Shown: positions 36,683 through 44,466 of the stretch, piece by piece | Layout: each line of letters starts with the position of its first letter | Position numbering within the stretch: position 1 is the stretch's first letter | Assembly: GCF_004364935.1 (NCBI RefSeq) | Contig: NZ_SOBT01000008.1 | Span: forward strand, 62,001 to 126,000 | DNA length: 64,000 bases | Reading direction: 5' to 3' | Source: Panacagrimonas perspica | GTDB lineage: Bacteria > Pseudomonadota > Gammaproteobacteria > Nevskiales > Nevskiaceae | Notes under the pieces: model-generated | Database searches by the model: none | Seen by the model: only the letters and a program-made list of their open reading frames with translations | What the model was told of the DNA's origin: nothing | Made by a program: the position numbers and the translations under genes

Positions 36683-37708
36683 ATGGCTGACGGAACCCCT
36701 GGACCCCAAGCGCAGCCCGCGATCCCCGGGCCCGAGCGCGCGGCGATCCTGCTGATGTCGCTGGGCGAAACCGAAGCGGCCGAGGTGCTCAAGCACATGG
36801 GTGCCAAGGACGTGCAGAAGGTCGGCCAGGCGATGGCCGCGCTGAGCAACGTCTCGCGCGATCGTGCGGCCGTCGCGCTGGAAAGCTTCGTGCACACGCT
36901 CAACAGCCAGACCTCGCTGGGCGTGGGCGCCGATGATTACGTGCGCCGCGTGATGGTGGGCGCGCTCGGAGAAGACAAGGCCGCAGGCCTGATCGACCGC
37001 ATCCTGCTGGGCCGCAACAGCAAGGGCCTGGAAGCGCTCAAGTGGATGGAAACGCGCGCGGTCGCCGACCTGGTGCGCAACGAGCATCCGCAGATCGTCG
37101 CCATCGTTCTTGCGTACCTGGACTCCGACCAGGCCGCCGAGGTGCTGCTGCTGCTGCCCGAGCGCATGCGTGCCGACGTGCTGATGCGCATCGCGCGACT
37201 CGACGGCATCCAGCCGGCCGCGCTGCGCGAACTCGACGAGATCATGGAGAAGCAATTCTCCGGCGGAAACAACCTCAAGTCGTCGAGCGTCGGTGGCGTC
37301 AAGAAGGCGGCGAACATCCTCAACCTGATGGACTCGACGTCCGAGCAGGCGATCAGCGGCCGCATCACCGAGGCCGATTCCGAGCTGGGCAATCGCATCC
37401 AGGAACTGATGTTCGTGTTCGACGACCTGGGCAGCGTCGACGATCGCGGCATCCAGACGCTGCTGCGCGAGATCGGCACCGAGACGCTGGGCATGGCGCT
37501 CAAGGGCGCGGATGCCAAGGTCAAGGAAAAGATCACGAAGAACATGTCGCAGCGTGCGGCCGAGATGCTGATCGAGGACATGGAGGCCAAGGGCCCGGCG
37601 CGCGTCGCCGACGTCGAGGCCGCGCAGAAGGAGATTCTCGCCGCGGCGCGGCGCCTGGCCGAGGCCGGCACGATCGTGCTGGGCGGCAAGGGTGAGGAAA
37701 TGATGTGA
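36683..37708 (+). CDS. fliG: Flagellar motor switch protein FliG
   Basis: A 341-residue cytoplasmic rotor protein that contacts the stator and sets torque and direction. The N-terminal domain (ERAAILLMSLGETEAAEVLKHM) binds FliF. The middle has NEHPQIVAIVLAYLDSDQAAEVL, with the EHPQ signature. The C-terminal domain has MFVFDDLGSVDDRGIQTLLRE, which carries the charged residues for the stator (the D/R cluster). All expected regions are present. It starts 1 bp after the fliF stop and overlaps fliH, so translation is coupled. Confidence 0.96.
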   Translation: MADGTPGPQAQPAIPGPERAAILLMSLGETEAAEVLKHMGAKDVQKVGQAMAALSNVSRDRAAVALESFVHTLNSQTSLGVGADDYVRRVMVGALGEDKAAGLIDRILLGRNSKGLEALKWMETRAVADLVRNEHPQIVAIVLAYLDSDQAAEVLLLLPERMRADVLMRIARLDGIQPAALRELDEIMEKQFSGGNNLKSSSVGGVKKAANILNLMDSTSEQAISGRITEADSELGNRIQELMFVFDDLGSVDDRGIQTLLREIGTETLGMALKGADAKVKEKITKNMSQRAAEMLIEDMEAKGPARVADVEAAQKEILAAARRLAEAGTIVLGGKGEEMM

Positions 37709-38358
37709 GCGCGGTTCCGGATTCCGCGAACGGCTTCGCCTCGATCCTGTCGGCCGAGGCCTACGCGGCACAAGCTGCCGCGTGGACGCTGCCGAATTTC
37801 GACGAGGGACTGCGACGCAAGAACACGCCGCCGCCGTCGGCGGCGCATCTCGAGGACCTCGAGGCCGAGGCCGCGCGCGAAGGTCACGAACGCGGCTACG
37901 CGGACGGCTACGCCCAGGGCCGCGAGCAGGGCATGGCGGCCGTCGCGGCAGAGGCGCAGCAACTTCGCGCGGTGCTCGCGCACATGGCCGCGCCGGTGGC
38001 CGAACTGGACGCCAAGACCGAGCAGGCGCTCGTTGCGCTGATGCTCGAACTCGCGCGTCGGCTGGTGCAGCAGGAACTGGTTGCCGACCCCGCCAAGATG
38101 CTCGGCATCGTGCGCGACGCGGTCAGCCACCTTGCGCAGCCGGTGCGCGGCCTGCGCGTGCGCCTGCATCCGGACGATGCCCGCGTCGTCGGTGAACACC
38201 TGACGTCCGAGGACATCGGCGAGAGCTGGACCCTGGTGGCCGACCGCAAGATGATGCCCGGCGACTGCATCGTGGAATCCGACACCTCGCGCGTGGATGC
38301 GCGCCTGGATACGCGGCAGGCGCAGCTGGCGCAGCGGTTGCTGGGGGATCCGGCATGA
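37705..38358 (+). CDS. fliH: Flagellar assembly protein FliH
   Basis: FliH is the peripheral stalk regulator of the export ATPase FliI. The 217-residue protein begins at a GTG within the fliG stop (4-bp overlap). It has the GxxxG repeat helix EGHERGYADGYAQGREQGMA, then an EALVALMLELARRLVQQEL helix and a C-terminal beta domain resembling the ATP synthase delta subunit, ending WTLVADRKMMPGDCIVES. It should dimerise and bind FliI. Its stop is followed by a 145-bp gap filled by an inverted-repeat element before fliI. Confidence 0.88.
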   Translation: MSAVPDSANGFASILSAEAYAAQAAAWTLPNFDEGLRRKNTPPPSAAHLEDLEAEAAREGHERGYADGYAQGREQGMAAVAAEAQQLRAVLAHMAAPVAELDAKTEQALVALMLELARRLVQQELVADPAKMLGIVRDAVSHLAQPVRGLRVRLHPDDARVVGEHLTSEDIGESWTLVADRKMMPGDCIVESDTSRVDARLDTRQAQLAQRLLGDPA

Positions 38359-38389
38359 AGAACTTTTCCTTTTCTGGTGTCCAGGCGTT

Positions 38390-38486
38390 TTCACCGCAAA
38401 GGCGCAAAGGGAAAAGAGAGGACGCAGAGAAAATCAACAAGAAAACCTTTGCGACCTTTCTTTTCCCTTTGCGCCTTTGCGGTGAA
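38390..38486. repeat. 27-bp perfect inverted repeat of the GCAAAGGCGCAAAGG family inside the flagellar operon
   Basis: Arms 38390-38416 and 38460-38486 are perfect complements, reading TTCACCGCAAAGGCGCAAAGG from the left, around a 43-nt AT-rich centre. It fills most of the gap between fliH and fliI, the only large gap in the operon. It shares words with the imperfect element at 25314-25408. No coding capacity. Confidence 0.9.
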
Positions 38487-38503
38487 GACTTTTCGGGGAC
38501 CGC

Positions 38504-39901
38504 ATGAACGCCTTCGCTTCCATCCGCAACGCACGTCTGCTGCGCACGCTCGAAGACCGCACGCGTCGCGCGCGCGAGCACGACACCGTCGTCGTCGAAG
38601 GCACGCTCAAGCGCGTCGTCGGCCTGACGCTCGAAGCGGCAGGCCTGAACATGCAGATCGGTGGGCGTTGTCGCATCGACGCCGCGGATCATTCGAGCAT
38701 CGAGGCCGAGGTCGTCGGCTTTTCCGGTGACCGCACCTTCCTGATGCCGGCCGGCGACATGCATGGCCTGCTGCCCAACGCGCGCGTCGTGCCGTTGACG
38801 CGTCGCGCCGAGTTTCCGGTCGGCGACGGGCTGCTCGGGCGGGTGCTGGATTCCGAAGGCCAGCCGCTCGACGGCCTCGGCCGCCTGCGCGACATCACGC
38901 GCAAGTCGCTGCGCGCGACCAGCATCAATCCGCTGTTGCGCGAGCCGATCCGCGAGCCTCTCGACGTCGGCGTGCGTGCGATCAATTCCCTGCTCGCCGT
39001 CGGACGCGGCCAGCGCCTGGGCCTGTTCGCCGGCACGGGCGTCGGCAAGTCGACCTTGCTCGGGATGATGACGCGCTTCACGCAGGCCGACGTCGTCGTC
39101 GTCGGGCTGGTCGGCGAGCGTGGCCGTGAAGTTCGCGAGTTCATCGACAAGAACCTCGGTGCCGAAGGTCTCAAGCGCGCCGTCATCGTCGCGACGCCGG
39201 CGGACCGCCCGCCGCTGCAGCGCATGCGCGGGGCCTGGCTGGCGACGTCGATCGCCGAAGCCTTCCGCGATGAAGGCCGGCACGTGCTGCTGCTGATGGA
39301 TTCGCTGTCGCGCTTCGCCCAGGCGGCCCGCGAGATCGGGCTGGCCGTGGGCGAGCCGCCGACGACGCGTGGCTATCCGCCGTCGGTTTTCGCGCGCCTG
39401 CCGGCTTTGGTGGAACGCGCCGGCAACGGCATGCCGGGCGGCGGTTCGATCACCGCGGTCTACACGGTGCTGACCGAGGGCGACGATCCGAACGATCCGA
39501 TCGCCGACACCGCGCGCGGCATCCTCGACGGCCACATCGTGCTGTCGCGTTCCGTCGCGGACGCGGGGCTGTATCCGGCCGTGGACATCGAGGCCTCGGT
39601 ATCGCGCGTGGCCACCGACATCACGACCCCCGCACAGCAGGCGGCCGCACGCCGCTTTCGCCAGCTCTACTCGGCGTATCGCCAGAACCGCGACCTCATC
39701 GCGATCGGCGCGTACCAGAAGGGCTCGGATCCGCGCGTCGATGCCTCGATCGCCGCCTGGCCGGCCATGGAGGCCTTTCTTCAGCAGAACGCGGAGGAGG
39801 GCGCCGGGACGGTCGAGAGTCACGCCCGTCTGGCTACGCTTTTTGGACCGCCTGCTTCCGGTCCGGTGCCGCCGGCCGCCGCGCCCGCCGCACCCCGATA
39901 G
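38504..39901 (+). CDS. fliI: Flagellum-specific type III secretion ATPase FliI
   Basis: The 465-residue ATPase that unfolds and feeds flagellar export substrates, homologous to the F1 beta subunit. The P-loop is GTGVGKST (177-184); the GERGREVREF motif follows, and Walker B with the catalytic acid is in LLLMDSLSRFAQAAREI. SRLP-like ARLPALVERAGNG and the GDDPNDPIADTARGILDGH segment are also present. A GGGGACC ribosome site precedes the ATG. Because the repeat separates it from fliH, translational coupling with fliH is lost, though the transcript may continue. Confidence 0.95.
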   Translation: MNAFASIRNARLLRTLEDRTRRAREHDTVVVEGTLKRVVGLTLEAAGLNMQIGGRCRIDAADHSSIEAEVVGFSGDRTFLMPAGDMHGLLPNARVVPLTRRAEFPVGDGLLGRVLDSEGQPLDGLGRLRDITRKSLRATSINPLLREPIREPLDVGVRAINSLLAVGRGQRLGLFAGTGVGKSTLLGMMTRFTQADVVVVGLVGERGREVREFIDKNLGAEGLKRAVIVATPADRPPLQRMRGAWLATSIAEAFRDEGRHVLLLMDSLSRFAQAAREIGLAVGEPPTTRGYPPSVFARLPALVERAGNGMPGGGSITAVYTVLTEGDDPNDPIADTARGILDGHIVLSRSVADAGLYPAVDIEASVSRVATDITTPAQQAAARRFRQLYSAYRQNRDLIAIGAYQKGSDPRVDASIAAWPAMEAFLQQNAEEGAGTVESHARLATLFGPPASGPVPPAAAPAAPR

Positions 39902-39945
39902 GTCGCCGCACCCCATAACAGGACCCCACACAGAAGGATCCCGAC

Positions 39946-40389
39946 ATGACGATGAGCACCCAGCGCCTCGACGTGCTGACCCGCCTCGCCGAATCGCGCA
40001 CCGGGCAGGCCGCCGAGGAAGTGGCCCGCAGCCGCAGCGGACTCAACGAGCAAGAGAGTCGCCTGCTCGAACTGCGCCGCTACGTCGAGGAATACCGCGC
40101 GCGTCCGTTGCCGCAGAAGCCGGGGCTGATCGCGAATCGCGAACTGTTCCTGGCGCGGCTCAGCGAGGCGGAACGCCAGCAGTCGCGGACCGTCGAGGCG
40201 GCCGCCCAGACGTTGCGCGAGTCCACGAAATGCTGGCTCGAGCGCCGTGCCGGGCAGCGCAAGTTCGACGTGCTGCAGGTCGCCGCAACGCACCGCGAGG
40301 CGCGTGTCGCCGAAGAGCGTTCGCAAAAGCAGCTCGACGAATTCGGCACGCTCGCGTTCGGCCGGTCGCCCGATCTGTCGTCCAACTGA
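39946..40389 (+). CDS. fliJ: Flagellar export chaperone FliJ
   Basis: FliJ is a helical hairpin that docks in the FliI ring like the gamma subunit and helps the export gate. The 147 residues are almost all helix with heptad repeats: RLAESRTGQAAEEVARSRSG, EQESRLLELRRYVEEY and LSEAERQQSRTVEAAAQTL. No other family signature is visible, and FliJ sequences vary a lot, so the call rests on position (fliI-fliJ-fliK), length and coiled-coil form. Confidence 0.85.
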   Translation: MTMSTQRLDVLTRLAESRTGQAAEEVARSRSGLNEQESRLLELRRYVEEYRARPLPQKPGLIANRELFLARLSEAERQQSRTVEAAAQTLRESTKCWLERRAGQRKFDVLQVAATHREARVAEERSQKQLDEFGTLAFGRSPDLSSN

Positions 40390-40396
40390 GGGACCG

Positions 40397-41437
40397 ATGG
40401 ACGCTCCACCGATCAACGCGGCGGCGGTCGCGACGCCTTCTCCGACGGCCCTCCCTGGAACGCCGGGCGCGCTGCCGGTCTGGAGTCCGCTGTCGACCGG
40501 ACCGGCGAAGCCTGCCGATTTCGCATCCGACTTGGCGCACCTGATGGCGCTGCTGACACAGGGTGGCGGCGAATCTTCCGATGCCGAATTGCCGACGCTG
40601 TCGGAGCGATCCGCGCCGGCCGCTCCGGCGGGGTCCGAAGACGCCGTGTCTTCGTTGTGGGCCGAACTCGGCCTGAGCCTGCAGCGCGAAGTGCCGCCGC
40701 CGATCGCAGGCGTCCCCGCACCCGCGGCGCCTGCGACGGCGGGTGGCGCGCTCGAAGCTGCGACGTCATCCGCGTCGCCGGCAGCACCGAATCCGCTCCT
40801 CGCGGCCGCGCCCGGATCCTCTGCCGGCGACATCGCGGTCGCGACCGAAACGGACACCGATGTGGACGCGATCCAGCTGATGGCCGCCGGCGGCGCCTCG
40901 CAGGCGCCGTCCGACGACGCGCCTGCACCGACGATCCAGAATCTGGCTTCTCTCGCGGCCCTGGCTCCCGCGGAGCCGCTGCGTCATGCCGCTGTCGCCT
41001 CTCCGCCGCCGCCGGCGGCCGTCGACATCCTTCACCCTCAGGCGCCGCAGCAGCTGGCCGAGACCGTGGCCTGGCACGTGGGCAAGGGCGTGTCCGAAGT
41101 CCGGATACGGCTCAATCCCGAAGAGCTCGGGCCGCTCGACATCCAGCTCAAGCTCGACGGCGACAAGGTCAGCGTGCGTTTCGACATGGCCGACAGCAGC
41201 GTGCGTGATGTCGTGCAGACCTCGCTGCCGAGCCTGTCGTCGCTGCTCTCCGCGCGGGGGCTGCAGCTCGATCAGGCCCAGGTGTTTTCACAGAGCCGCG
41301 GTCATGGAACGCCGCAGCATCCGCAGTCCTCGCCCTCGTCGTTCGCGCAGCAGAGTGCGGAAGGCAACGCAGAAAATCCGGTCGTCTCCGCGGTGCGCAC
41401 GTTCGTGCGTCGCGGCCTGCTCGACGATTACGCCTGA
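40397..41437 (+). CDS. fliK: Flagellar hook-length control protein FliK
   Basis: FliK measures the hook and switches export specificity. From the ATG at 40397 (AGGGACC ribosome site) it has 346 residues. The first 240 are Ala/Pro/Ser-rich and disordered, as expected for the ruler part. The C-terminal Flg_hook domain is clear: WHVGKGVSEVRIRLNPEELGP, DIQLKLDGDKVSVRFDM and SLSSLLSARGLQLDQAQV. A Gln/Ser tail follows. It ends the operon; no fliL or fliM follows. Confidence 0.9.
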   Translation: MDAPPINAAAVATPSPTALPGTPGALPVWSPLSTGPAKPADFASDLAHLMALLTQGGGESSDAELPTLSERSAPAAPAGSEDAVSSLWAELGLSLQREVPPPIAGVPAPAAPATAGGALEAATSSASPAAPNPLLAAAPGSSAGDIAVATETDTDVDAIQLMAAGGASQAPSDDAPAPTIQNLASLAALAPAEPLRHAAVASPPPPAAVDILHPQAPQQLAETVAWHVGKGVSEVRIRLNPEELGPLDIQLKLDGDKVSVRFDMADSSVRDVVQTSLPSLSSLLSARGLQLDQAQVFSQSRGHGTPQHPQSSPSSFAQQSAEGNAENPVVSAVRTFVRRGLLDDYA

Positions 41438-41442
41438 CGACC

Positions 41443-41509
41443 GTAGCCCGGGCGAAGCCCGGGGCTGCGCTCCGGATGCGAGGGGAACCCCGGGCTTCGC
41501 CCGGGCTAC
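41443..41509. repeat. GTAG-headed palindromic repeat, variant with GGGCGAAGCCC core
   Basis: Arms 41443-41464 and 41488-41509 are perfect complements starting GTAGCCCGGGCGAAGCCCGG. Compared with the commoner copies, the core GACGAAGTC has become GGCGAAGCC in both arms, so pairing is kept by compensating changes. Confidence 0.85.
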
Positions 41510-41521
41510 GGAGCAGACGGC

Positions 41522-41609
41522 GTAGGCTGGGATGGAGCGCAGCGAATCCCAGCGTCGCGTTTGGGAGTCACCTTGTTGCTGGGATTCGCTACGCTCCATC
41601 CCAGCCTAC
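41522..41609. repeat. GTAG-headed palindromic repeat, long variant
   Basis: 32-nt arms (41522-41553 and 41578-41609) beginning GTAGGCTGGGATGGAGCGCA pair with one mismatch. It is a different sequence class from the other GTAG repeats but has the same ends and size of centre, and lies directly beside one of them. Confidence 0.85.
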
Positions 41610-41617
41610 GGGGCGCT

Positions 41618-42385
41618 TCAGCTTTTCGAGATGCCGTCGTACAGCGCGATGTATTCCTGTGTCACGCGGTGCGATGCATCCAGATGCACCAGCGGCCGAT
41701 GCTGCTCGTGCGATTCACGCACCCGCACCGAGCTCGACAGCGTCTGCGGCAGCACCGGCAGCTTCTCCGCACGCAGTTCCTCGATCATCCGCGTCGGCAG
41801 CTTGGCGCGCGGCTGGAACTGGTTGACGACGATGCCTTCGACTTCGAGATCCTCGTTGTGGTCGGCACGCAGTTCCTGCAGGTTCTCGAGCAGCGTGTAG
41901 AGCGCCTGGCGTGCGAACTCGTCGCAGTCGAACGGAATCAGCACGCGGTCCGCGGCGATCAGGGCCGAGCGCGAGAAGAAGTTGAGGGCGGGCGGCGTGT
42001 CGATGAACACGGCGTCGTAGCCCTTCAGCTTCTTGAGCGCATCGCGCAGCTTGTAGATCTTCTGCTTGGCTTCGAGCTTGACGATCAGCTCCTCGAGTTT
42101 CGGACTGGACACCACCACGTCGAGATTCTCGAAGCCGCTGCGCGTCGCGTACGACGCGAACGCCGGCGCCTGCAGGCTGAACGACAGCGTGGATTCGAAG
42201 AAGTCCGCGATGCTGCGGTCCGCCGAGCGCACACCGGCGCCGAGCAGGTACTGCGAGGCATTGCCCTGCGTGTCGAGGTCGATGACGAGCGTGCGCAGGC
42301 CGCGGCTGGCGGCGATCGCCGCGAGATTGCAGACGATGGTGGTCTTGCCGACACCGCCCTTCTGGTTGAACACGACGCGGCGCAT
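41618..42385 (-). CDS. ParA-family ATPase
   Basis: A 255-residue Walker-type ATPase of the ParA/MinD superfamily. The deviant P-loop KGGVGKTT is at residues 9-16, Walker A' is DLDTQGNAS near 37, and Walker B is VFIDTPPALNFFSRSAL near 125. It lacks a partner ParB gene next to it, and it is not followed by flhF, so it is neither the chromosome partition system nor clearly the flagellar regulator FlhG. It may position a protein cluster or a chemotaxis array. A GGAG ribosome site lies before the ATG. Transcribed downstream of bolA-like with a 76-bp gap. Confidence 0.85.
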   Translation of the reverse strand: MRRVVFNQKGGVGKTTIVCNLAAIAASRGLRTLVIDLDTQGNASQYLLGAGVRSADRSIADFFESTLSFSLQAPAFASYATRSGFENLDVVVSSPKLEELIVKLEAKQKIYKLRDALKKLKGYDAVFIDTPPALNFFSRSALIAADRVLIPFDCDEFARQALYTLLENLQELRADHNEDLEVEGIVVNQFQPRAKLPTRMIEELRAEKLPVLPQTLSSSVRVRESHEQHRPLVHLDASHRVTQEYIALYDGISKS

Positions 42386-42461
42386 GTGCGGCTCCGGATT
42401 TCGAAGCGCGGGATGCTAGCGGATCGATCTGCCCCGGGATACCGCGCAAGGTGCAGCAAAA

Positions 42462-42719
42462 CTAGATGTCGCGGGCGTCGATCGACAGGGCGTGGATGTC
42501 GGTCTGCATCATGTCGCCGAGCGCGGCGTATACCGCGCGATGGCGGGCGATGGGATTGAGTCCCTTGAACGCGGGCGAGACGATCTTCAGTCGAAAATGA
42601 CCGCGTCCGGTGCTCGCACCGGCATGGCCGGCATGCAGGTGCGACTCGTCTTCCAGGCTCAGCGTCGCGTCGGGAAAACCGCGCAGCAGGCTCTCGCGGA
42701 TGCGCTCGATGCGCGTCAC
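42462..42719 (-). CDS. BolA-family protein
   Basis: An 85-residue protein of the BolA/IbaG fold, which binds monothiol glutaredoxins and Fe-S clusters or acts as a regulator of morphology. The family block FRLKIVSPAFKGLNPIARHR followed by AVYAALGD is present. The N-terminal HAGHAGAST segment carries histidines typical of the BolA subgroup. It starts on a GTG overlapping the yciI stop by 4 bp (GTGA), implying coupled translation. Confidence 0.86.
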   Translation of the reverse strand: MTRIERIRESLLRGFPDATLSLEDESHLHAGHAGASTGRGHFRLKIVSPAFKGLNPIARHRAVYAALGDMMQTDIHALSIDARDI

Positions 42720-43012
42720 AGACTCAGCTTGATGAAGGGGCGCACTTCGACCGTGGCGTAGACGCCGGCCTTGCTGAACGGATCGGCGTCGATCCAGGCG
42801 CGCGCTTCTTCCAGGCTGCCGAATTCCGCCACGATCAGGCTGCCGCAGGCGCCGGCTTCCATCGAGGGCGCATCGACCTTGGGGAACGGACCGACCATCG
42901 CGATGCGGCCCTGGTCGTGCAGCGCCTTGACGCGCTCCAGGTGGGCCGGGCGGTTGGCGGCGCGCTTGGGAGCGGAATCGGGGGCGTCGGTTCCGAAGAT
43001 GACGTAGAGCAT
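42716..43012 (-). CDS. YciI-family protein
   Basis: A 98-residue small protein of the YciI/YCII fold (ferredoxin-like, dimeric). Family words are MLYVIFGTDAPDSAPKR, HLERVKALHDQGRIAMVGPFP and SLEEARAWIDADPFSKAGVY, including the conserved His-Asp pair. Function is unknown; in some proteins YCII has dehydrochlorinase-like activity. It is in line with yciB and the BolA gene, an arrangement also seen in Pseudomonas and Xanthomonads. I choose the ATG at 43012 for family match. Confidence 0.87.
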   Translation of the reverse strand: MLYVIFGTDAPDSAPKRAANRPAHLERVKALHDQGRIAMVGPFPKVDAPSMEAGACGSLIVAEFGSLEEARAWIDADPFSKAGVYATVEVRPFIKLSL

Positions 43013-43019
43013 GAGGGGC

Positions 43020-43571
43020 TTATCCGGCTTTGGGCGGCGCTTCATCCGTCTGCATGTAGCGCGACAGGAAGGGCAGGTGGGCGAGCATGAACACGAACAT
43101 CAGGCCGGTCACGCCGAAGGTCTTGAACAGGCCCCAGGCACGGTCGTCGAAGTTGTGCATCACATAGAGATTGAGCACCGCGACGACGACGAAGAAACCG
43201 GCCCAGGCCAGGTTCACGCGACGCCAGACGCTGTCCGGCATCACCATCACCTGCTGCGGGATGCGCTGCAGCAGCACCTTGTCGCCGATGAAATGGGAGC
43301 CCACGAACACCAGCGCGATGATGCCGTTGACCACGGTGGTCTTGTACTTCACGAAGCTCGAGTCGTGGATCAGCAACGTGGCGCTGCCCAGGATCAGCAC
43401 CACGACGGCGCTGAACGTATGCAGCTTGTGCGGCTTGCCATCGCGCCACCAGTACCAGGCCGCGAGCAGGACCAGCGAGGCCATCAGCACGGCCGTGGCC
43501 TTGTAGATGTCGCCCAGGTACAGCGCCGCGAGGAAGAGTCCCGCGGGCAGCATGTCGATCAAGGATTTCAT
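43020..43571 (-). CDS. yciB: Inner-membrane septation/intracellular protein YciB (IspZ)
   Basis: A 183-residue protein with about five membrane helices, of the YciB/septation protein A family, which affects envelope integrity and cell division. Family features are MKSLIDMLPAGLFLAALYL, WYWWRDGKPHKLH and GDKVLLQRIPQQ-type text with the Trp-Ala-Gly helix NLAWAGFFVVVAVLN. TATAAT (43583-43578) lies exactly 6 nt before the ATG, with no ribosome site, so the transcript may be leaderless. It is divergent from yciO. Confidence 0.9.
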   Translation of the reverse strand: MKSLIDMLPAGLFLAALYLGDIYKATAVLMASLVLLAAWYWWRDGKPHKLHTFSAVVVLILGSATLLIHDSSFVKYKTTVVNGIIALVFVGSHFIGDKVLLQRIPQQVMVMPDSVWRRVNLAWAGFFVVVAVLNLYVMHNFDDRAWGLFKTFGVTGLMFVFMLAHLPFLSRYMQTDEAPPKAG

Positions 43572-43577
43572 TGGGGC

Positions 43578-43583
43578 ATTATA
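43578..43583 (-). promoter_or_regulatory. Consensus -10 box of yciB placed 6 nt before its start codon
   Basis: The minus strand has a perfect TATAAT. With normal spacing transcription would begin at or within 1-2 nt of the ATG. The -35 region is weak (TTTCCC at about 17-18 nt). Confidence 0.55.
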
Positions 43584-43656
43584 GGAGGCTGTCCGCCCGG
43601 GAAAGGTTCGCCTCGGCATTCAGCCCGCTCACAGGACCGATCAGGAAGATGCACAC

Positions 43657-44280
43657 GTGGCCGACTGGTACGAGATCCACCCGGTAAATCCGCAGAAGCG
43701 CACCTTGGCGCAGGTCGCCGTGCGCCTGAGGCAGGGAGCGGTCATCGCGTATCCGACCGACTCCTGCTACGCCCTGGGGTGCCAGCTCGAGGACAAGGAC
43801 GCGACCGAGCGGCTGCGCAAGATCCGCCAGTTCGATCGCCATCACCAGTTCACGCTGGTGTGCCGCGATCTGTCCGAGATCGCCACCTACGCGCGGGTCG
43901 ACAACTGGCAGTTCCGGATGCTGCGCCAGCATACGCCCGGGCCGTATACCTTCGTCCTCAACGCGACCAAGGAACTGCCCCGGCGCGTGGCGCACGAGAA
44001 GCGCAAGACCATCGGCATCCGCATTCCGGAGCATGTGGTCGCGCAGGCCCTGCTGGAGACGCTGGGCGAACCCCTGATCAGCTGCACGCTGATCTTCCCC
44101 GGCGAAACCGACCCCGTGGCCGAGCCCGGCGACTGGCGCGCGGCGCTCGATGCGGCCGTGGATGTTGTCATCGACGGTGGGCATTGCGGCACCGAGCCGA
44201 CGACGATCGTCGACCTGAGCGGCGAGGCGCCCGTCCTGGTCCGCCAGGGGAAGGGCGATACGGAGCGGCTGGGACTCTGA
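43657..44280 (+). CDS. yciO: YciO-type threonylcarbamoyl-AMP synthase family protein
   Basis: A 207-residue protein of the Sua5/YciO/YrdC family, which builds threonylcarbamoyl-AMP for tRNA t6A. It is much closer to E. coli YciO than to TsaC: IHPVNPQKRTLAQVAVRL, VIAYPTDSCYALGCQLEDKD, CRDLSEIATYARVDN and KRKTIGIRIPEH. YciO itself can make the intermediate weakly in vitro but its physiological job is uncertain. The start is a GTG with an AGGAAG ribosome site. It ends just before a palindromic repeat. Confidence 0.9.
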   Translation: MADWYEIHPVNPQKRTLAQVAVRLRQGAVIAYPTDSCYALGCQLEDKDATERLRKIRQFDRHHQFTLVCRDLSEIATYARVDNWQFRMLRQHTPGPYTFVLNATKELPRRVAHEKRKTIGIRIPEHVVAQALLETLGEPLISCTLIFPGETDPVAEPGDWRAALDAAVDVVIDGGHCGTEPTTIVDLSGEAPVLVRQGKGDTERLGL

Positions 44281-44293
44281 GCCCGAGGCAGTC

Positions 44294-44393
44294 GTAGCCC
44301 GGACGAAGTCCGGGGTTCGCCCCTTGAAAGAGTAAAGAAGCCCCGGGGCTTTTCCCCTCCACGGGCCAGGTCCCCGGACTTCGTCCGGGCTAC
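44294..44393. repeat. GTAG-headed palindromic repeat, long-centred copy
   Basis: Perfect 22-bp arms (44294-44315 and 44372-44393), identical in sequence to copy 2, but the centre is 56 nt and includes AAGAGTAAAGAAGCCCC. It lies between yciO and the site-2 protease gene. Confidence 0.87.
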
Positions 44394-44466
44394 GGTGGAG
44401 GCGGTCGCCGACCGCATAACGGCCGATTGCGCAGCCCCGGCCCGGCTCGATGGGCGATAATGGGCG

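Noticed and set aside
41443-41609. Could the neighbouring palindromes be a CRISPR array?
   Set aside because: No regular spacers, only paired arms of two classes, and no cas genes nearby.
41618-42385. ParA-like gene as flagellar number regulator FlhG
   Set aside because: No flhF or fliA neighbours and the gene is on the other strand, next to bolA and yciI; the flagellar link is not supported.
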